Part shown: piece by piece, positions 9,163 to 17,901 of the stretch
How the letters are laid out: the number at the start of each line of letters is the position of its first letter
Position numbering within the stretch: the stretch's first letter is position 1
DNA from: CAYYIS01 sp964470965
GTDB taxonomy: Bacteria > JAAXHH01 > JABIQT01
DNA: 64,000 nucleotides
NCBI GenBank assembly: GCA_964470965.1
Contig: CAYYIS010000021.1
Span: 1 to 64,000, forward strand
Direction of reading: 5' to 3'
Made by a program: the position numbers and the translations under genes
The notes under the pieces: generated by a model
What the model saw: the letters and a program-made list of their open reading frames with translations, nothing else
Database searches by the model: none
Told to the model about the DNA's origin: nothing

Positions 9163-10290
9163 ATGCGCGTTTTAATCACCGGGGGCGCCGGTTTTATCGG
9201 TTCCCATACTGCCGACGGGCTGCTCGGTGCGGGCCACACCGTTCGTATTATGGATAGTTTGCATCCCCGTGTACACAGGGATGGGGCGCCGGAATATCTG
9301 TCATCTGATTCAGAATTCATAAAGGGGGATGTCAGAAATCGGGACGACATGACAAAGGCCTTGCAGGGAATTGACGCAGTGATTCATCTCGCGGCCTACC
9401 AGGATTACATGACGGATTTCAGTCATTTTTTCGATACCAATACGACGGGATCTGCCTTACTCTACGAGCTGGTCGTCGAACATAACCTTCCCATCAAAAA
9501 AATAGTCATTGCCTCTTCGCAGGCGGTTTACGGCGAGGGGCCTTACACCTGTCCGAATGAGGCCTGCAGCGTTAAGGGCCTGCAATGGCCTGATTCTCGG
9601 TCTGAAGACCAGCTTGAGAAAGGGCAGTGGGATATTACCTGCCGCGCTTGCGGCGCTGTACTTCGATCTGAGCCCGCCAACGAAGCCCGGGTGAACCCTG
9701 GGAATTCTTATGCTATCTCCAAGTATGCGCAGGAGATGATAGGCTTTGCACTCGGCCGTCGATACGGGATTCCGACCACCGCCATGCGGTATTCTATCGT
9801 CCAAGGACCCCGGCAGTCCTTCTCAAACGCCTATTCCGGCGTTTGCCGTATTTTCTCGTTACGGATGCATTTGGGTTATCCTCCCATGGCCTACGAAGAC
9901 GGCGGTCAGTTGAGGGACTATGTTAACATAGGCGATGTGGTACGGGCCAATATGCTGGTTCTCGAGCATCCGGCCACTGACGGCGAAGTCTACAACGTTG
10001 GAGGAGGACAGGCGGTGAGCGTGCTGGATTTCGCCCGGGTGGTCAACGGGACGTTCGGCAGAGATGTTGCCCCGGAAATACCTGGAAAATACCGGTTCGG
10101 AGATACCCGCCATATCATGTCCAATATATCCAAGTTAACAAAACTCGGGTGGATTCCCCAGGGCAACGTGGACTTGAGCGTTCGGGACTATGTAGACTGG
10201 CTCATCGCACAGCCCGGGCTGGAGGATTTTATTGCCGCTGCGGACCGAACGATGGAACAGCGGCAAGTGGTAAGAGAGGTGCGGGCATAA
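9163..10290 (+). CDS. NAD-dependent sugar epimerase/dehydratase (SDR) with a Cys4 insert
   Basis: A 375-residue extended short-chain dehydrogenase acting on a nucleotide sugar. It shows the NAD-binding GGAGFIGSH motif near the N-terminus, a SSQ catalytic segment and the YXXXK pair (Tyr183, Lys187). Between YGEG and the catalytic tyrosine is an insert with four cysteines (Cys130, Cys135, Cys160, Cys163) spaced like a small zinc-binding knuckle. From memory, some dTDP-L-rhamnose 4-epimerase-like proteins have such an insert. It lies directly before the heptose kinase and isomerase genes (4-base gap), so it could act on a nucleotide-activated heptose instead; both options are open. Confidence 0.82.
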   Translation: MRVLITGGAGFIGSHTADGLLGAGHTVRIMDSLHPRVHRDGAPEYLSSDSEFIKGDVRNRDDMTKALQGIDAVIHLAAYQDYMTDFSHFFDTNTTGSALLYELVVEHNLPIKKIVIASSQAVYGEGPYTCPNEACSVKGLQWPDSRSEDQLEKGQWDITCRACGAVLRSEPANEARVNPGNSYAISKYAQEMIGFALGRRYGIPTTAMRYSIVQGPRQSFSNAYSGVCRIFSLRMHLGYPPMAYEDGGQLRDYVNIGDVVRANMLVLEHPATDGEVYNVGGGQAVSVLDFARVVNGTFGRDVAPEIPGKYRFGDTRHIMSNISKLTKLGWIPQGNVDLSVRDYVDWLIAQPGLEDFIAAADRTMEQRQVVREVRA

Positions 10291-10294
10291 AATC

Positions 10295-11284
10295 ATGATC
10301 ATAACCCAGACTCCACTCCGCATCAGTTTTGCCGGCGGCCTTACGGATCTACCGGATTTTTATGAACGGCATGGGGGATGTGTCGTAAGCAGCACGATCG
10401 ACAAGTATATATATGTGATTATTAAGGAACGCTTTGATGACAAAATCTACATCAATTACTCCCAGAAAGAAATTGTTGACTCGGTAGACGAAATTAAACA
10501 CGATCTCGTTAGGGAAGCCATGGAAACCACCGGCATTACGGGTGGAGTGGAGATCACGACACTTGCGGATGTACCGTCAGAAGGCTCGGGTCTGGGTTCA
10601 TCCAGCAGCGTGACTGTGGGATTGCTGAATGCATTGTATGCGTTCAGGGGCGATGTACAGCCCGCGGAGCGTCTGGCTCAGGAAGCCAGCGAAATCGAAA
10701 TTGAACGATGCGGCAAACCGGTGGGGAAACAGGATCAGTATATCGCTGCCTATGGTGGGTTGCGTTGCTTCGATTTTAAAAAAGACGGTACGGTAGACGC
10801 CGAGCGCCTTCCGCTGGATAGCAACCAGAAACGACATCTGAGCGATAACCTCATGCTGATTTACACCGCCAGAACCCGGATCGCCGATGGAATTCTGGCG
10901 GAGCAGAAAGGTTTGATGACCGAAAAACATGAGCATGTCGCAAATATCAAGCAACTCGCGGTCGAAACGCGTAATTCTTTATCTGCCGGCGACCTGGATG
11001 GCCTTGGTGAAATCCTTGACCGGGGTTGGCAGTGGAAGCGAGGGATGTCCTCCGGGGTAAGCGACGATGAGATCGATGCCATCTACCATCGCGCCCGGGA
11101 TGCGGGTGCAATTGGTGGTAAGCTTTGCGGCGCCGGTGCCGGGGGTTTCTTCATGCTCTATTGTCCGCTCCACCTCCAGTCCCGGATCCGAAGCGCCATG
11201 CACGAATACCGGGAACTGCCTTTCAACCTCGAAAGGGACGGGAGTAAGGTGATCTTTAACATGCGGAGGTATGAATGGAAATGA
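10295..11284 (+). CDS. hddA: GHMP kinase, D-glycero-D-manno-heptose 7-phosphate kinase-like
   Basis: A 329-residue GHMP-superfamily sugar kinase. The N-terminus (TQTPLRISFAGGLTDLPDF) is the hallmark of the HddA/galactokinase-like branch, the ATP-binding motif is SEGSGLGSSSSVTVG, and the C-terminal GHMP motif is GKLCGAGAGGFF. HddA phosphorylates heptose 7-phosphate at the anomeric carbon on the way to GDP-D-glycero-alpha-D-manno-heptose. The GmhA-type isomerase gene overlaps its end, which supports the heptose assignment. The phosphatase (GmhB) and guanylyltransferase (HddC) are not in the window. Confidence 0.8.
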   Translation: MIITQTPLRISFAGGLTDLPDFYERHGGCVVSSTIDKYIYVIIKERFDDKIYINYSQKEIVDSVDEIKHDLVREAMETTGITGGVEITTLADVPSEGSGLGSSSSVTVGLLNALYAFRGDVQPAERLAQEASEIEIERCGKPVGKQDQYIAAYGGLRCFDFKKDGTVDAERLPLDSNQKRHLSDNLMLIYTARTRIADGILAEQKGLMTEKHEHVANIKQLAVETRNSLSAGDLDGLGEILDRGWQWKRGMSSGVSDDEIDAIYHRARDAGAIGGKLCGAGAGGFFMLYCPLHLQSRIRSAMHEYRELPFNLERDGSKVIFNMRRYEWK

Positions 11285-11916
11285 CACGCGGCTACCTCGA
11301 ATGGACGGCAGACGCTTGCCACCGGATCGATGCTGGGCAGATAGAGCGTCTGATTGCGCTGTTATTCGAAGCTCGTGATAACGGACAACGTGTTTTTATT
11401 ATAGGTAATGGCGGCAGCGCCGCCAACGCTTCTCATTTCTGCGAGGATTTGGGTAAGTGCACGCTTTCGAGCCTGGAAGATCCCGTCCGTTTTAAAGTCA
11501 TCAGCCTGACTGACAATCTACCGTATGTCACTGCATGGGCGAACGATCACGGATACGAAGTGGTGTTCGAACAGCAGCTCCGAAACATCGGAGAGCCTGG
11601 GGATCTGGTGGTCGCCATCAGCGCCTCTGGAAACAGTCCCAATATCGTAAAAGCCCTCGAATACGCCACGCAAGCGGGGATGAAGATAGTTGGCATGACC
11701 GGTTTCTCCGGCGGTAAAGTCAAAGAGATGTCCGACTGTCGGATTCATGTCGAAATTCCTGTTCCTCGGTCCAAAAGCTGGGACACCAGGTCATCCATGG
11801 CCGATTACGGGATGATCGAGAATATGCACATGATAATCGTCCATATGATCATCGCCCAGATCATCGAACGTATCAACCAGCAATCGGAGCATAACACTGG
11901 TGTGGAAACGTTGTAA
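11275..11916 (+). CDS. gmhA: SIS-domain sugar isomerase, GmhA-like phosphoheptose isomerase
   Basis: A 213-residue SIS-domain protein. It has FIIGNGGSAANASHFCEDLGK, a sugar-phosphate binding loop typical of GmhA, and a second Ser-rich loop (AISASGNSPNIV). GmhA converts sedoheptulose 7-phosphate into D-glycero-D-manno-heptose 7-phosphate, the substrate of the kinase encoded just upstream. The start overlaps the kinase gene by 10 bases; GCGGAGGT lies upstream of two in-frame ATGs (11275 and 11281) and either could be used. Together with the kinase it indicates an activated heptose in the surface glycan. Confidence 0.82.
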   Translation: MEMTRGYLEWTADACHRIDAGQIERLIALLFEARDNGQRVFIIGNGGSAANASHFCEDLGKCTLSSLEDPVRFKVISLTDNLPYVTAWANDHGYEVVFEQQLRNIGEPGDLVVAISASGNSPNIVKALEYATQAGMKIVGMTGFSGGKVKEMSDCRIHVEIPVPRSKSWDTRSSMADYGMIENMHMIIVHMIIAQIIERINQQSEHNTGVETL

Positions 11917-13549
11917 TTTTCTCATCATCCTGGCAGCAGCCCTCCTGTTTTCGGTAATCCCCGGCAGCAGCCATGCCACCCTCGAAGAAACACTGCCCTC
12001 TTATCACTGGTCTTACGAGCTTTTAGATCAGCTGAGGCTCCGTGGATATTTTACAGAGTTGTTCGTCTCCAACCGCCCCTTCACACGTGGCGCAATTGCA
12101 CGCGGCCTCCGCAGTATTCAGGCGGAAATCAACGCCGGCCATCTCCGGCCCACCAGAGCAGATACCTGGCTTCTCAATCAGCTCGAAACCGAATTCGAGG
12201 AAGAAACCTCTGAACTCAATAGCGGGGCCGAAGCGAATCGTTTGAAGGTGGGCATCACAGCCAATCTGGATGTCCTTCACCGCCCTGAAGACCTTGAAAA
12301 TCCCGGGCTGATTCATTACGGTGTTCTGAAGACAGGTACACTGCTCCGGGAAGATCTGCGTAGCAAAATAAGCGCCGGTCTCGGTGAGCGTCTGACGCTG
12401 TACCATACCCTTCGCTTCGATAGAAACACTAAAGATGATCCTGCCCATGTCGGTAAATCCTTCCAGGGATTTGCAGGATACACCGAGCAGGCCTATCTGC
12501 AGGGCCGATACGGGCGGGTGCATTTCAAAGTCGGCAGAGATTTTCTGGTTCTGGGTTCCGGGAAAAGCGGAAAGCTACTCATGTCCGACAATGCCCGGAC
12601 TTTCGATCAGTACAGCGTAGACTTCAGTGCCGGGTTTGTCAAGTTTACCGCTTTCGGAATTCAGCTGGACGATGTTGCGCTCGATTCTGTAGTCGTGCGG
12701 GGCCAGGGCCCGGTCAATACCGCCAGGCGGTTTATAAACGGCCATCGGCTCGATATCCGGTTAGGACGCCTGGCAAATATCGGCATCTCAGAGGTAGTTA
12801 TTTACGGCGGCCCTCACCGCAATTTTGAGTTGGCCTACCTCAATCCGGTCAATTTTTATCACGGCACAACACTCAACGACGAGGAAACACTGGGACGCTC
12901 GGCCAATACCCTGGGCACCATCGACGTCGACGTCTTCCCAGTGGAGAACGTTGAAATATTCGGTGAACTTATGATCGATGACTTCAAGCTAGAAAAGGCG
13001 AACCCTTCGGACCTGGAACCCAATCGTCTCGGTTTTATGCTAGGTGCTCAATATGCCAATCCGTTCGGATTTGACGGAATCCGCCTCCGGACGGAATATA
13101 CCAGAGTCAGCAATCGAACTTACAATATACTCTTCAATGAATGGGAGAAATTCCTGCACCGCAACCGTCCGATCGGATATTTCTTGAGTAATAACTTCGA
13201 CCGATTTGAGATAGGTGCATCCGGCTGGGGCGCCCGCCGGATGTTCTTTGCCGCCGGATATGAACTTTTACGGCAGGGGCAGGATAATATCAACAGCCCT
13301 TACAATACGGATTATCTAAATTCCTCACTCGCCCAGGGCTATTCGGAGCCATTTCCGTTCGGTCCGGTCCAGAAGACTCATGCTTTGAACCTTTCGATAC
13401 ACTTCGTTCCGTCGATTGATATCCGATTCCAGACGGATCTGCGCATCGCCCATGTGAAGAATTTAGCGTTCACCGGCGCATCGAAAACGCAGGTTCAGTT
13501 TTTCCGTGCCGGAGTGTTCCTAAATTATGACCGATTATTCGGCTGGTAA
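11900..13549 (+). CDS. Wzi-like capsule-assembly outer-membrane protein
   Basis: A 549-residue exported protein. The GTG start is supported by GGAG about 10 bases upstream and by a Sec signal peptide (hydrophobic IILAAALLFSVIP, likely cut after SSHA). The mature protein begins with a helical segment (YELLDQLRLRG, then NRPFTRGAIARGL) and continues with repeated amphipathic strands ending in an aromatic residue, as expected for a beta-barrel. This layout matches the Wzi family, which holds or organizes capsular polysaccharide at the cell surface. It overlaps gmhA by 17 bases and closes the glycan operon. Other large barrel families are possible. Confidence 0.62.
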   Translation: MWKRCNFLIILAAALLFSVIPGSSHATLEETLPSYHWSYELLDQLRLRGYFTELFVSNRPFTRGAIARGLRSIQAEINAGHLRPTRADTWLLNQLETEFEEETSELNSGAEANRLKVGITANLDVLHRPEDLENPGLIHYGVLKTGTLLREDLRSKISAGLGERLTLYHTLRFDRNTKDDPAHVGKSFQGFAGYTEQAYLQGRYGRVHFKVGRDFLVLGSGKSGKLLMSDNARTFDQYSVDFSAGFVKFTAFGIQLDDVALDSVVVRGQGPVNTARRFINGHRLDIRLGRLANIGISEVVIYGGPHRNFELAYLNPVNFYHGTTLNDEETLGRSANTLGTIDVDVFPVENVEIFGELMIDDFKLEKANPSDLEPNRLGFMLGAQYANPFGFDGIRLRTEYTRVSNRTYNILFNEWEKFLHRNRPIGYFLSNNFDRFEIGASGWGARRMFFAAGYELLRQGQDNINSPYNTDYLNSSLAQGYSEPFPFGPVQKTHALNLSIHFVPSIDIRFQTDLRIAHVKNLAFTGASKTQVQFFRAGVFLNYDRLFGW

Positions 13550-13959
13550 AATCAGGAGGTTTAGCACGTTAAATAACATGTTACTGCTCGTCGGAACCAT
13601 ATGTTTGGCCTTTCTGGTCAGTGAACACGGTGTCTGTCTGCTGGGTGCCGTCAAGGAGCGATGGGATACCTTACATCAACCTGATGCGGGACTTTGTCAC
13701 AGCTTCGTTCCCGGGAAAGTAGGTGTGGGGCTTTGCACCACAGGAAATGGTTCAACAGCATGCGATGCAAGATCGGTTGCGTCGGTTTGGTGAACGATAC
13801 GATGTGCCCGTAATAGATCCAATATCCGAATTTCAAAATGCCAGTGGTGATGACGTACTGTTTTTCGACTATGACGGACATTTTACGGCTTATGGCCATG
13901 GGGTGTTTGCGCAGGTATTGTACGAAGCCGTGGTCGAATTCGGTGCCCTCGTACCTTAA
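13527..13959 (+). pseudogene. broken SGNH/GDSL-hydrolase-like gene
   Basis: Two partial frames lie end to end. The first (from 13527, or from the ATG at 13578) encodes a membrane-anchor-like N-terminus, LLLVGTICLAFLVSE, and loses sense after about 40 residues. The second frame (up to the stop at 13957-13959) encodes an SGNH-hydrolase-type C-terminus: VPVIDPISEF, then LFFDYDGHFTAYGH, which contains the Asp-X-His catalytic pair. The central part with the nucleophile block is missing and the frame changes, so the gene has suffered a deletion and a frameshift. It follows the Wzi-like gene and may once have been a glycan acyl esterase or acetyltransferase. Confidence 0.55.
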
Positions 13960-14066
13960 ATCTGCTGGACTGATTCGAACACGGCAACTAGTCCTTGCTG
14001 TTCCGATTTCAGGAATTCAGGAACTATCAAAGCGGCGGTACCATCAACGAAAACTATTGTAATGAG

Positions 14067-14960
14067 ATGATTTCTCCTTTTTCTCTCTATTCATACGCCA
14101 AAGTTAACCTGGGCCTCCAGATAATCCATAAACGTCCTGACGGGTATCACGAAATAGAAACGGTGATGCAGACGGTGGATCTGACCGATACGGTAACAGT
14201 GAGTCCGCTGCCTTCCGAAATCGAAGTGAACTGTACGGACCCGGTGGTACCTTTGGACGAACAAAATCTGGTATATCGGGCAGCGCAGTTGCTGCGTGAA
14301 CGTTATGAAATTGATCGTGGCGTCCGCATCGATATCCAAAAACAGATCCCCGTCGCTGCAGGCCTGGCCGGCGGTAGTGGTAACGGGGCGGTGACACTGC
14401 TGGCGCTGAACCGGATGTGGGGATTGGATTTGCCTGAGCGGGATCTGTTCAGGCTTGGTGCAGAACTTGGATCGGACATCCCATTCTGCATGTTGGGCGG
14501 CACAGCGCTCGCCACAGGCCGGGGTGAACATCTGGAGCCGTTGGATGTTCAATGCCCCTGTGTATTTGTACTGGCTACGCCTGACTGCCAGGTTTCCAGC
14601 GCATGGGCTTATCAGAACTTAAAAATTGATTTGACAAATGGTAAGTCAATGATTAGTTTAATGCTCTGTGCCTTGCGGCAAAGGGATATGGTTCAACTGG
14701 TTTCCTGCATGGAAAATGACCTTGAAAAATCGGTTCTGGAAACTTTCCCTATCGTCAATCGCGTTAAGCAGGTTCTGGACGGGTGCGGGGCATCCGGCGT
14801 TTTGATGTCGGGAAGCGGACCGACCGTGTTCGGTATTGTTCCGGACCGTAAGGTCGGGGAGCAGGTGGCTGCGTGTGTTCGGCAGGTCGCGATGGACTGG
14901 CGGGTGTTTGTTACCTCTCCGGTCTCTCGGGCGGAAATCTTGACACAACGAAATATTTAG
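14067..14960 (+). CDS. ispE: 4-diphosphocytidyl-2-C-methyl-D-erythritol kinase
   Basis: A GHMP kinase of the MEP isoprenoid pathway that phosphorylates CDP-methylerythritol. It has the family start LYSYAKVNLGLQIIHKRPDG, the ATP loop PVAAGLAGGSGNGAV, the segment LGSDIPFCMLGGTALATGRG and the C-terminal VLMSGSGPTVFG. The ATG at 14067 gives 297 residues, the usual IspE length; the open frame extends to a TTG at 13995, but those extra 24 residues do not resemble the family. No strong Shine-Dalgarno sequence is visible at either start. prs follows after 9 bases, a common neighbour of ispE. Confidence 0.92.
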   Translation: MISPFSLYSYAKVNLGLQIIHKRPDGYHEIETVMQTVDLTDTVTVSPLPSEIEVNCTDPVVPLDEQNLVYRAAQLLRERYEIDRGVRIDIQKQIPVAAGLAGGSGNGAVTLLALNRMWGLDLPERDLFRLGAELGSDIPFCMLGGTALATGRGEHLEPLDVQCPCVFVLATPDCQVSSAWAYQNLKIDLTNGKSMISLMLCALRQRDMVQLVSCMENDLEKSVLETFPIVNRVKQVLDGCGASGVLMSGSGPTVFGIVPDRKVGEQVAACVRQVAMDWRVFVTSPVSRAEILTQRNI

Positions 14961-14969
14961 GGGAATCGT

Positions 14970-15923
14970 GTGCCGGATGGATTGAAGGTCTTTACCGGGA
15001 ACTCTAATACTTGTCTGGCGGAAGAGGTGTGTCAGTATCTGGATATCCCGCTCGGGGATGCTAACATAAACCGTTTTAGTGACGGGGAAATACAGATCCA
15101 GATAGACGAAGACATCCGGGGCACGGATGTGTTCATCGTACAATCGACCAATGCGCCGGCGGATAACCTGCTGGAGCTGCTTCTTATGCTTGATGCCGTC
15201 AAACGGGCTTCCGCCTGGCGGGTAACGGCTGTAATGCCGTATTTTGGCTATGCCCGACAGGATCGAAAATCACGTCCTCGGGTGCCGATTTCCTCAAAAC
15301 TGGTCGCAAATCTGATTACGACGGCCGGTGCTGATCGAATCCTGGCGATGGATCTCCATGCGCCGCAGATTCAGGGCTTTTTCGACATCCCCCTGGACCA
15401 TCTGTATTCGGCTCCCGTTTTTACCAAGCGGTTGCTGGAGCTCAATCCAGAGAATATGGTAATCGCATCGCCGGATGCCGGTGGTATGGCCATGGCCCGG
15501 TCTTACGGGAAGCGATTGAATTGTCCCCTGGCCCTCGTTGATAAGCGTCGACCGAGGCCGAATGTTGCAGAAGTCGTCGACGTGATCGGGGATGTGGACG
15601 GAAAAGATGTGATAATTAGAGACGATATGATCGATACCGGCGGCAGTATCACGGGTGCGGCGGCGGCGTTGCTTGAGCGGGGTGCCAATACGATATATGC
15701 AGCCTGCACGCATGCAATTCTTTCTGGAAAGGCCATGGACCGCCTCGGAGAATCACAGTTGACAAAACTGATCGTATCAAACACCATAAAACTCGCAACA
15801 GAGAAGCAAGAGCATCCGAAGCTTGAAATACTTTCGGTGGCGCCGTTGCTGGGTGAAGCAATCCACCGGATTCATGAAGCAAAATCCGTCAGTGCATTAT
15901 TCGATCCCACGGATCAGACTTAA
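14970..15923 (+). CDS. prs: ribose-phosphate pyrophosphokinase (PRPP synthetase)
   Basis: A 317-residue enzyme making PRPP from ribose 5-phosphate and ATP for nucleotide, histidine and tryptophan synthesis. Visible motifs are SDGEIQIQIDEDIRG near residue 35, the catalytic loop PYFGYARQDRKSRPR, the DLHAPQIQGFFDIPLDHL block and the PRPP loop VIIRDDMIDTGGSI. The GTG start at 14970 is preceded by AGGGGAA. It sits between ispE and the L25 gene in a housekeeping run. The PRPP-using protein PyrR is encoded further along in this window. Confidence 0.95.
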   Translation: MPDGLKVFTGNSNTCLAEEVCQYLDIPLGDANINRFSDGEIQIQIDEDIRGTDVFIVQSTNAPADNLLELLLMLDAVKRASAWRVTAVMPYFGYARQDRKSRPRVPISSKLVANLITTAGADRILAMDLHAPQIQGFFDIPLDHLYSAPVFTKRLLELNPENMVIASPDAGGMAMARSYGKRLNCPLALVDKRRPRPNVAEVVDVIGDVDGKDVIIRDDMIDTGGSITGAAAALLERGANTIYAACTHAILSGKAMDRLGESQLTKLIVSNTIKLATEKQEHPKLEILSVAPLLGEAIHRIHEAKSVSALFDPTDQT

Positions 15924-15959
15924 TCTGAAAAACGTGGTGTTCCGGTAGGAGATTCAGGT

Positions 15960-16634
15960 ATGAATGAAGTATCACTAACTGCGCGTAAACGCACGGAAAC
16001 AGGTAAGCAGATAGCCAAAAGACTTCGCCGGGATGGAAAGCTGCCGGCGGTGATTTACGGCGGTGGAAAAGATCCGCTTTCATTGGAACTGGACTACGGC
16101 GAGTTTATCGCGTTCGTCCGAAAACACCGCGGCGAAAATGTACTCATCAACCTTAAAATCGGTAAGGCCAAGCCCCAAAAAGCGATTTTAAGAGATATAC
16201 AGAGAGACTATATTAAAGACGGTCTGATTCATGCGGAGTTCCAGCAGATCTCTCTGACGGATCGTCTCACCGCGACGGTCGCGGTGGTCTTAGTCGGCGT
16301 GGCACCCGGGACCGCAGCGGAATTCGCCGGTATTCTCGAGCAATCCCAGCGCGAGCTTATGATCCAGTGTGTTGCATCGGAAATGCCCGACCATCTCGAG
16401 GTTGATGTGTCCAGTCTGCAACTGGGTGATTCTATTCACGTTCGCGATCTCGAATTTCCCAACATGGACATCGTGACGGACGGCGACGGGGTGGTGGCAT
16501 CTGTGGCAAGGCCGATGCGAGAAGAAGCGGAAGAGGTCGAGGATGAGGAAGCAGCATCAGAAGAGCCGGAAATCATCGGACGTGATCAGGAAGAAGGTGA
16601 CGACGAGGGTGATGGCGACGCCGACGAATCTTGA
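15960..16634 (+). CDS. rplY: 50S ribosomal protein L25, Ctc type
   Basis: A 224-residue protein binding 5S rRNA. The N-terminal L25 domain starts LTARKRTETGKQIAKRLRRDGKLPAVIYGG and is followed by the C-terminal TL5/Ctc beta domain (about residues 95-185, including LEVDVSSLQLGDSIHV). The last 45 residues are a very acidic tail rich in Glu and Asp, longer than in many homologues but common in Ctc proteins. TAGGAG precedes the ATG. Its stop overlaps the TTG start of pth by 4 bases, the usual ctc-pth order. Confidence 0.93.
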   Translation: MNEVSLTARKRTETGKQIAKRLRRDGKLPAVIYGGGKDPLSLELDYGEFIAFVRKHRGENVLINLKIGKAKPQKAILRDIQRDYIKDGLIHAEFQQISLTDRLTATVAVVLVGVAPGTAAEFAGILEQSQRELMIQCVASEMPDHLEVDVSSLQLGDSIHVRDLEFPNMDIVTDGDGVVASVARPMREEAEEVEDEEAASEEPEIIGRDQEEGDDEGDGDADES

Positions 16635-17245
16635 GCCCATCCATAGCGTCTGCTTCGTCTGACGGCGAGACGGCGTCATCGACCTGTGCCTTCATCGGGC
16701 TTGGAAATCCCGGAGAGATATACGATCGAACCCGGCACAATATTGGTTTCTTGGTGATCGACACATGGATGAAGCGCCTTCAACTCGAGCTGATCCCTTT
16801 GTGCCGGGAATTTCAAGCGGCTGTCGGCAAGGTCCGCCAACACACGGTCATTTTTATAAAGCCGATGACCTTCATGAACCGGAGCGGAAGTGCCGTTCTG
16901 GAAGCATGCCGTCGCTATGATCTGACACCGGAGGATCTGATTGTTATCTGCGACGATGTCAACCTGCCCTTCGGAACACTCCGTCTTCGAGGCCAGGGCA
17001 GCGATGGCGGGAACAACGGTCTGGGATCGATCATAAACTCTCTCGGGACCGTGAATTTTGCCAGGCAGCGGATTGGAGTAGGAAGTCCGGAAGCGGACGT
17101 TGATCTTGTAGATTATGTTCTCGCGCCTTTTACGGAAGAAGAGAAAAAAGCCGTGCCTGCTATAATAGACCGGGCACATGAACAATTAAATATATTTGTG
17201 GAAGAAGACTGGATGATGGCGGCCAGTCGCTATAACGGTCAATGA
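16631..17245 (+). CDS. pth: peptidyl-tRNA hydrolase
   Basis: A 204-residue enzyme that frees stalled tRNAs by cleaving peptidyl-tRNA. FIGLGNPGEIYDRTRHNIGF carries the catalytic His; KPMTFMNRSG, ICDDVNLPFGTLRLR and GSDGGNNGLGSI follow in the canonical order. The start is a TTG in a TTGA overlap with the L25 stop, giving a non-conserved leader of about 20 residues rich in Ser and Ala before the first strand. No later start codon lies close to the conserved region, so the leader is probably real. Confidence 0.92.
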   Translation: MSPSIASASSDGETASSTCAFIGLGNPGEIYDRTRHNIGFLVIDTWMKRLQLELIPLCREFQAAVGKVRQHTVIFIKPMTFMNRSGSAVLEACRRYDLTPEDLIVICDDVNLPFGTLRLRGQGSDGGNNGLGSIINSLGTVNFARQRIGVGSPEADVDLVDYVLAPFTEEEKKAVPAIIDRAHEQLNIFVEEDWMMAASRYNGQ

Positions 17246-17279
17246 CAGACATCTTGGCCACCAGGTAAGGAGTACACAA

Positions 17280-17627
17280 GTGCGCGCATATGAAACTATT
17301 GTGGTTATCGATTCACAGTTGGAAGACGAACCGATCGATAAAGAAATTGACACGCTGGAAGGACTGATAAAATCACACGCCGGAGAAATAGTTGATACCG
17401 AACGCTGGGGCCGCAGGAAATTGAGTTTTCAAATGAACAATCGCCAGCAAGGGTATTACGCGTTAATGAAATATAATGCGGACCAATCGGTACGTGAGGA
17501 TTTTGACCGGTCCTGCAAGCTGAACGAGAACGTGCTTCGCTACATGACGGTCCGTGTTAAAAAGCACCCCGCCAAAGCCATAGCACAGCCCTCGGAAAAA
17601 CAGACAGGAGATACTGATGGCTCATAG
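17280..17627 (+). CDS. rpsF: 30S ribosomal protein S6
   Basis: A 115-residue protein of the central domain of the 30S subunit that pairs with S18. The typical N-terminus RAYETIVVIDSQL, the central ERWGRRKLSF and the NENVLRYMTVRV strand are all present. It starts with GTG; TAAGGAG lies 8 bases upstream. Its end overlaps rpsR by 11 bases. The single-strand binding protein gene often found between rpsF and rpsR is absent here. Confidence 0.94.
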   Translation: MRAYETIVVIDSQLEDEPIDKEIDTLEGLIKSHAGEIVDTERWGRRKLSFQMNNRQQGYYALMKYNADQSVREDFDRSCKLNENVLRYMTVRVKKHPAKAIAQPSEKQTGDTDGS

Positions 17628-17901
17628 GCATAGCGGCTCGTCGGATGGACGGGGCAGGAAAAGCAGCTCAAGAAACGCTAAAATCGTTAGGTCAAAGAAA
17701 CAGAAGCGGATTCCAGGCCGCATTAAGAATATAGACTACAAAGATCCCAAGATGCTACGCCGGTTTGTGACGGAACGGGGTAAAATAGTACCAAGCCGTA
17801 TCTCCGGCACCAGCGCTCGTTGCCAGCGCCAGATCGCAAAAGCCGTAAAGCGTGCGCGTCACCTGGGATTGCTTCCGTTTACCGCAGAAACGTACAAGTA
17901 G
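17617..17901 (+). CDS. rpsR: 30S ribosomal protein S18
   Basis: A 94-residue S18. The conserved core IDYKDPKMLRRFVTERGKIV and the C-terminal GTSARCQRQIAKAVKRARHLGLLPF are typical. A basic, Ser/Arg-rich N-terminal extension of about 30 residues precedes the core, and no zinc-binding cysteine set is visible (only one Cys). GGAG lies before the ATG, inside the end of rpsF. S18 binds 16S rRNA as a partner of S6, matching the gene pairing. Confidence 0.94.
   Translation: MAHRHSGSSDGRGRKSSSRNAKIVRSKKQKRIPGRIKNIDYKDPKMLRRFVTERGKIVPSRISGTSARCQRQIAKAVKRARHLGLLPFTAETYK

Noticed and set aside
13995..14066. TTG start giving ispE a 24-residue leader
   Set aside because: The extra residues do not resemble the family start and the resulting length is too long; ATG 14067 gives the normal IspE N-terminus.
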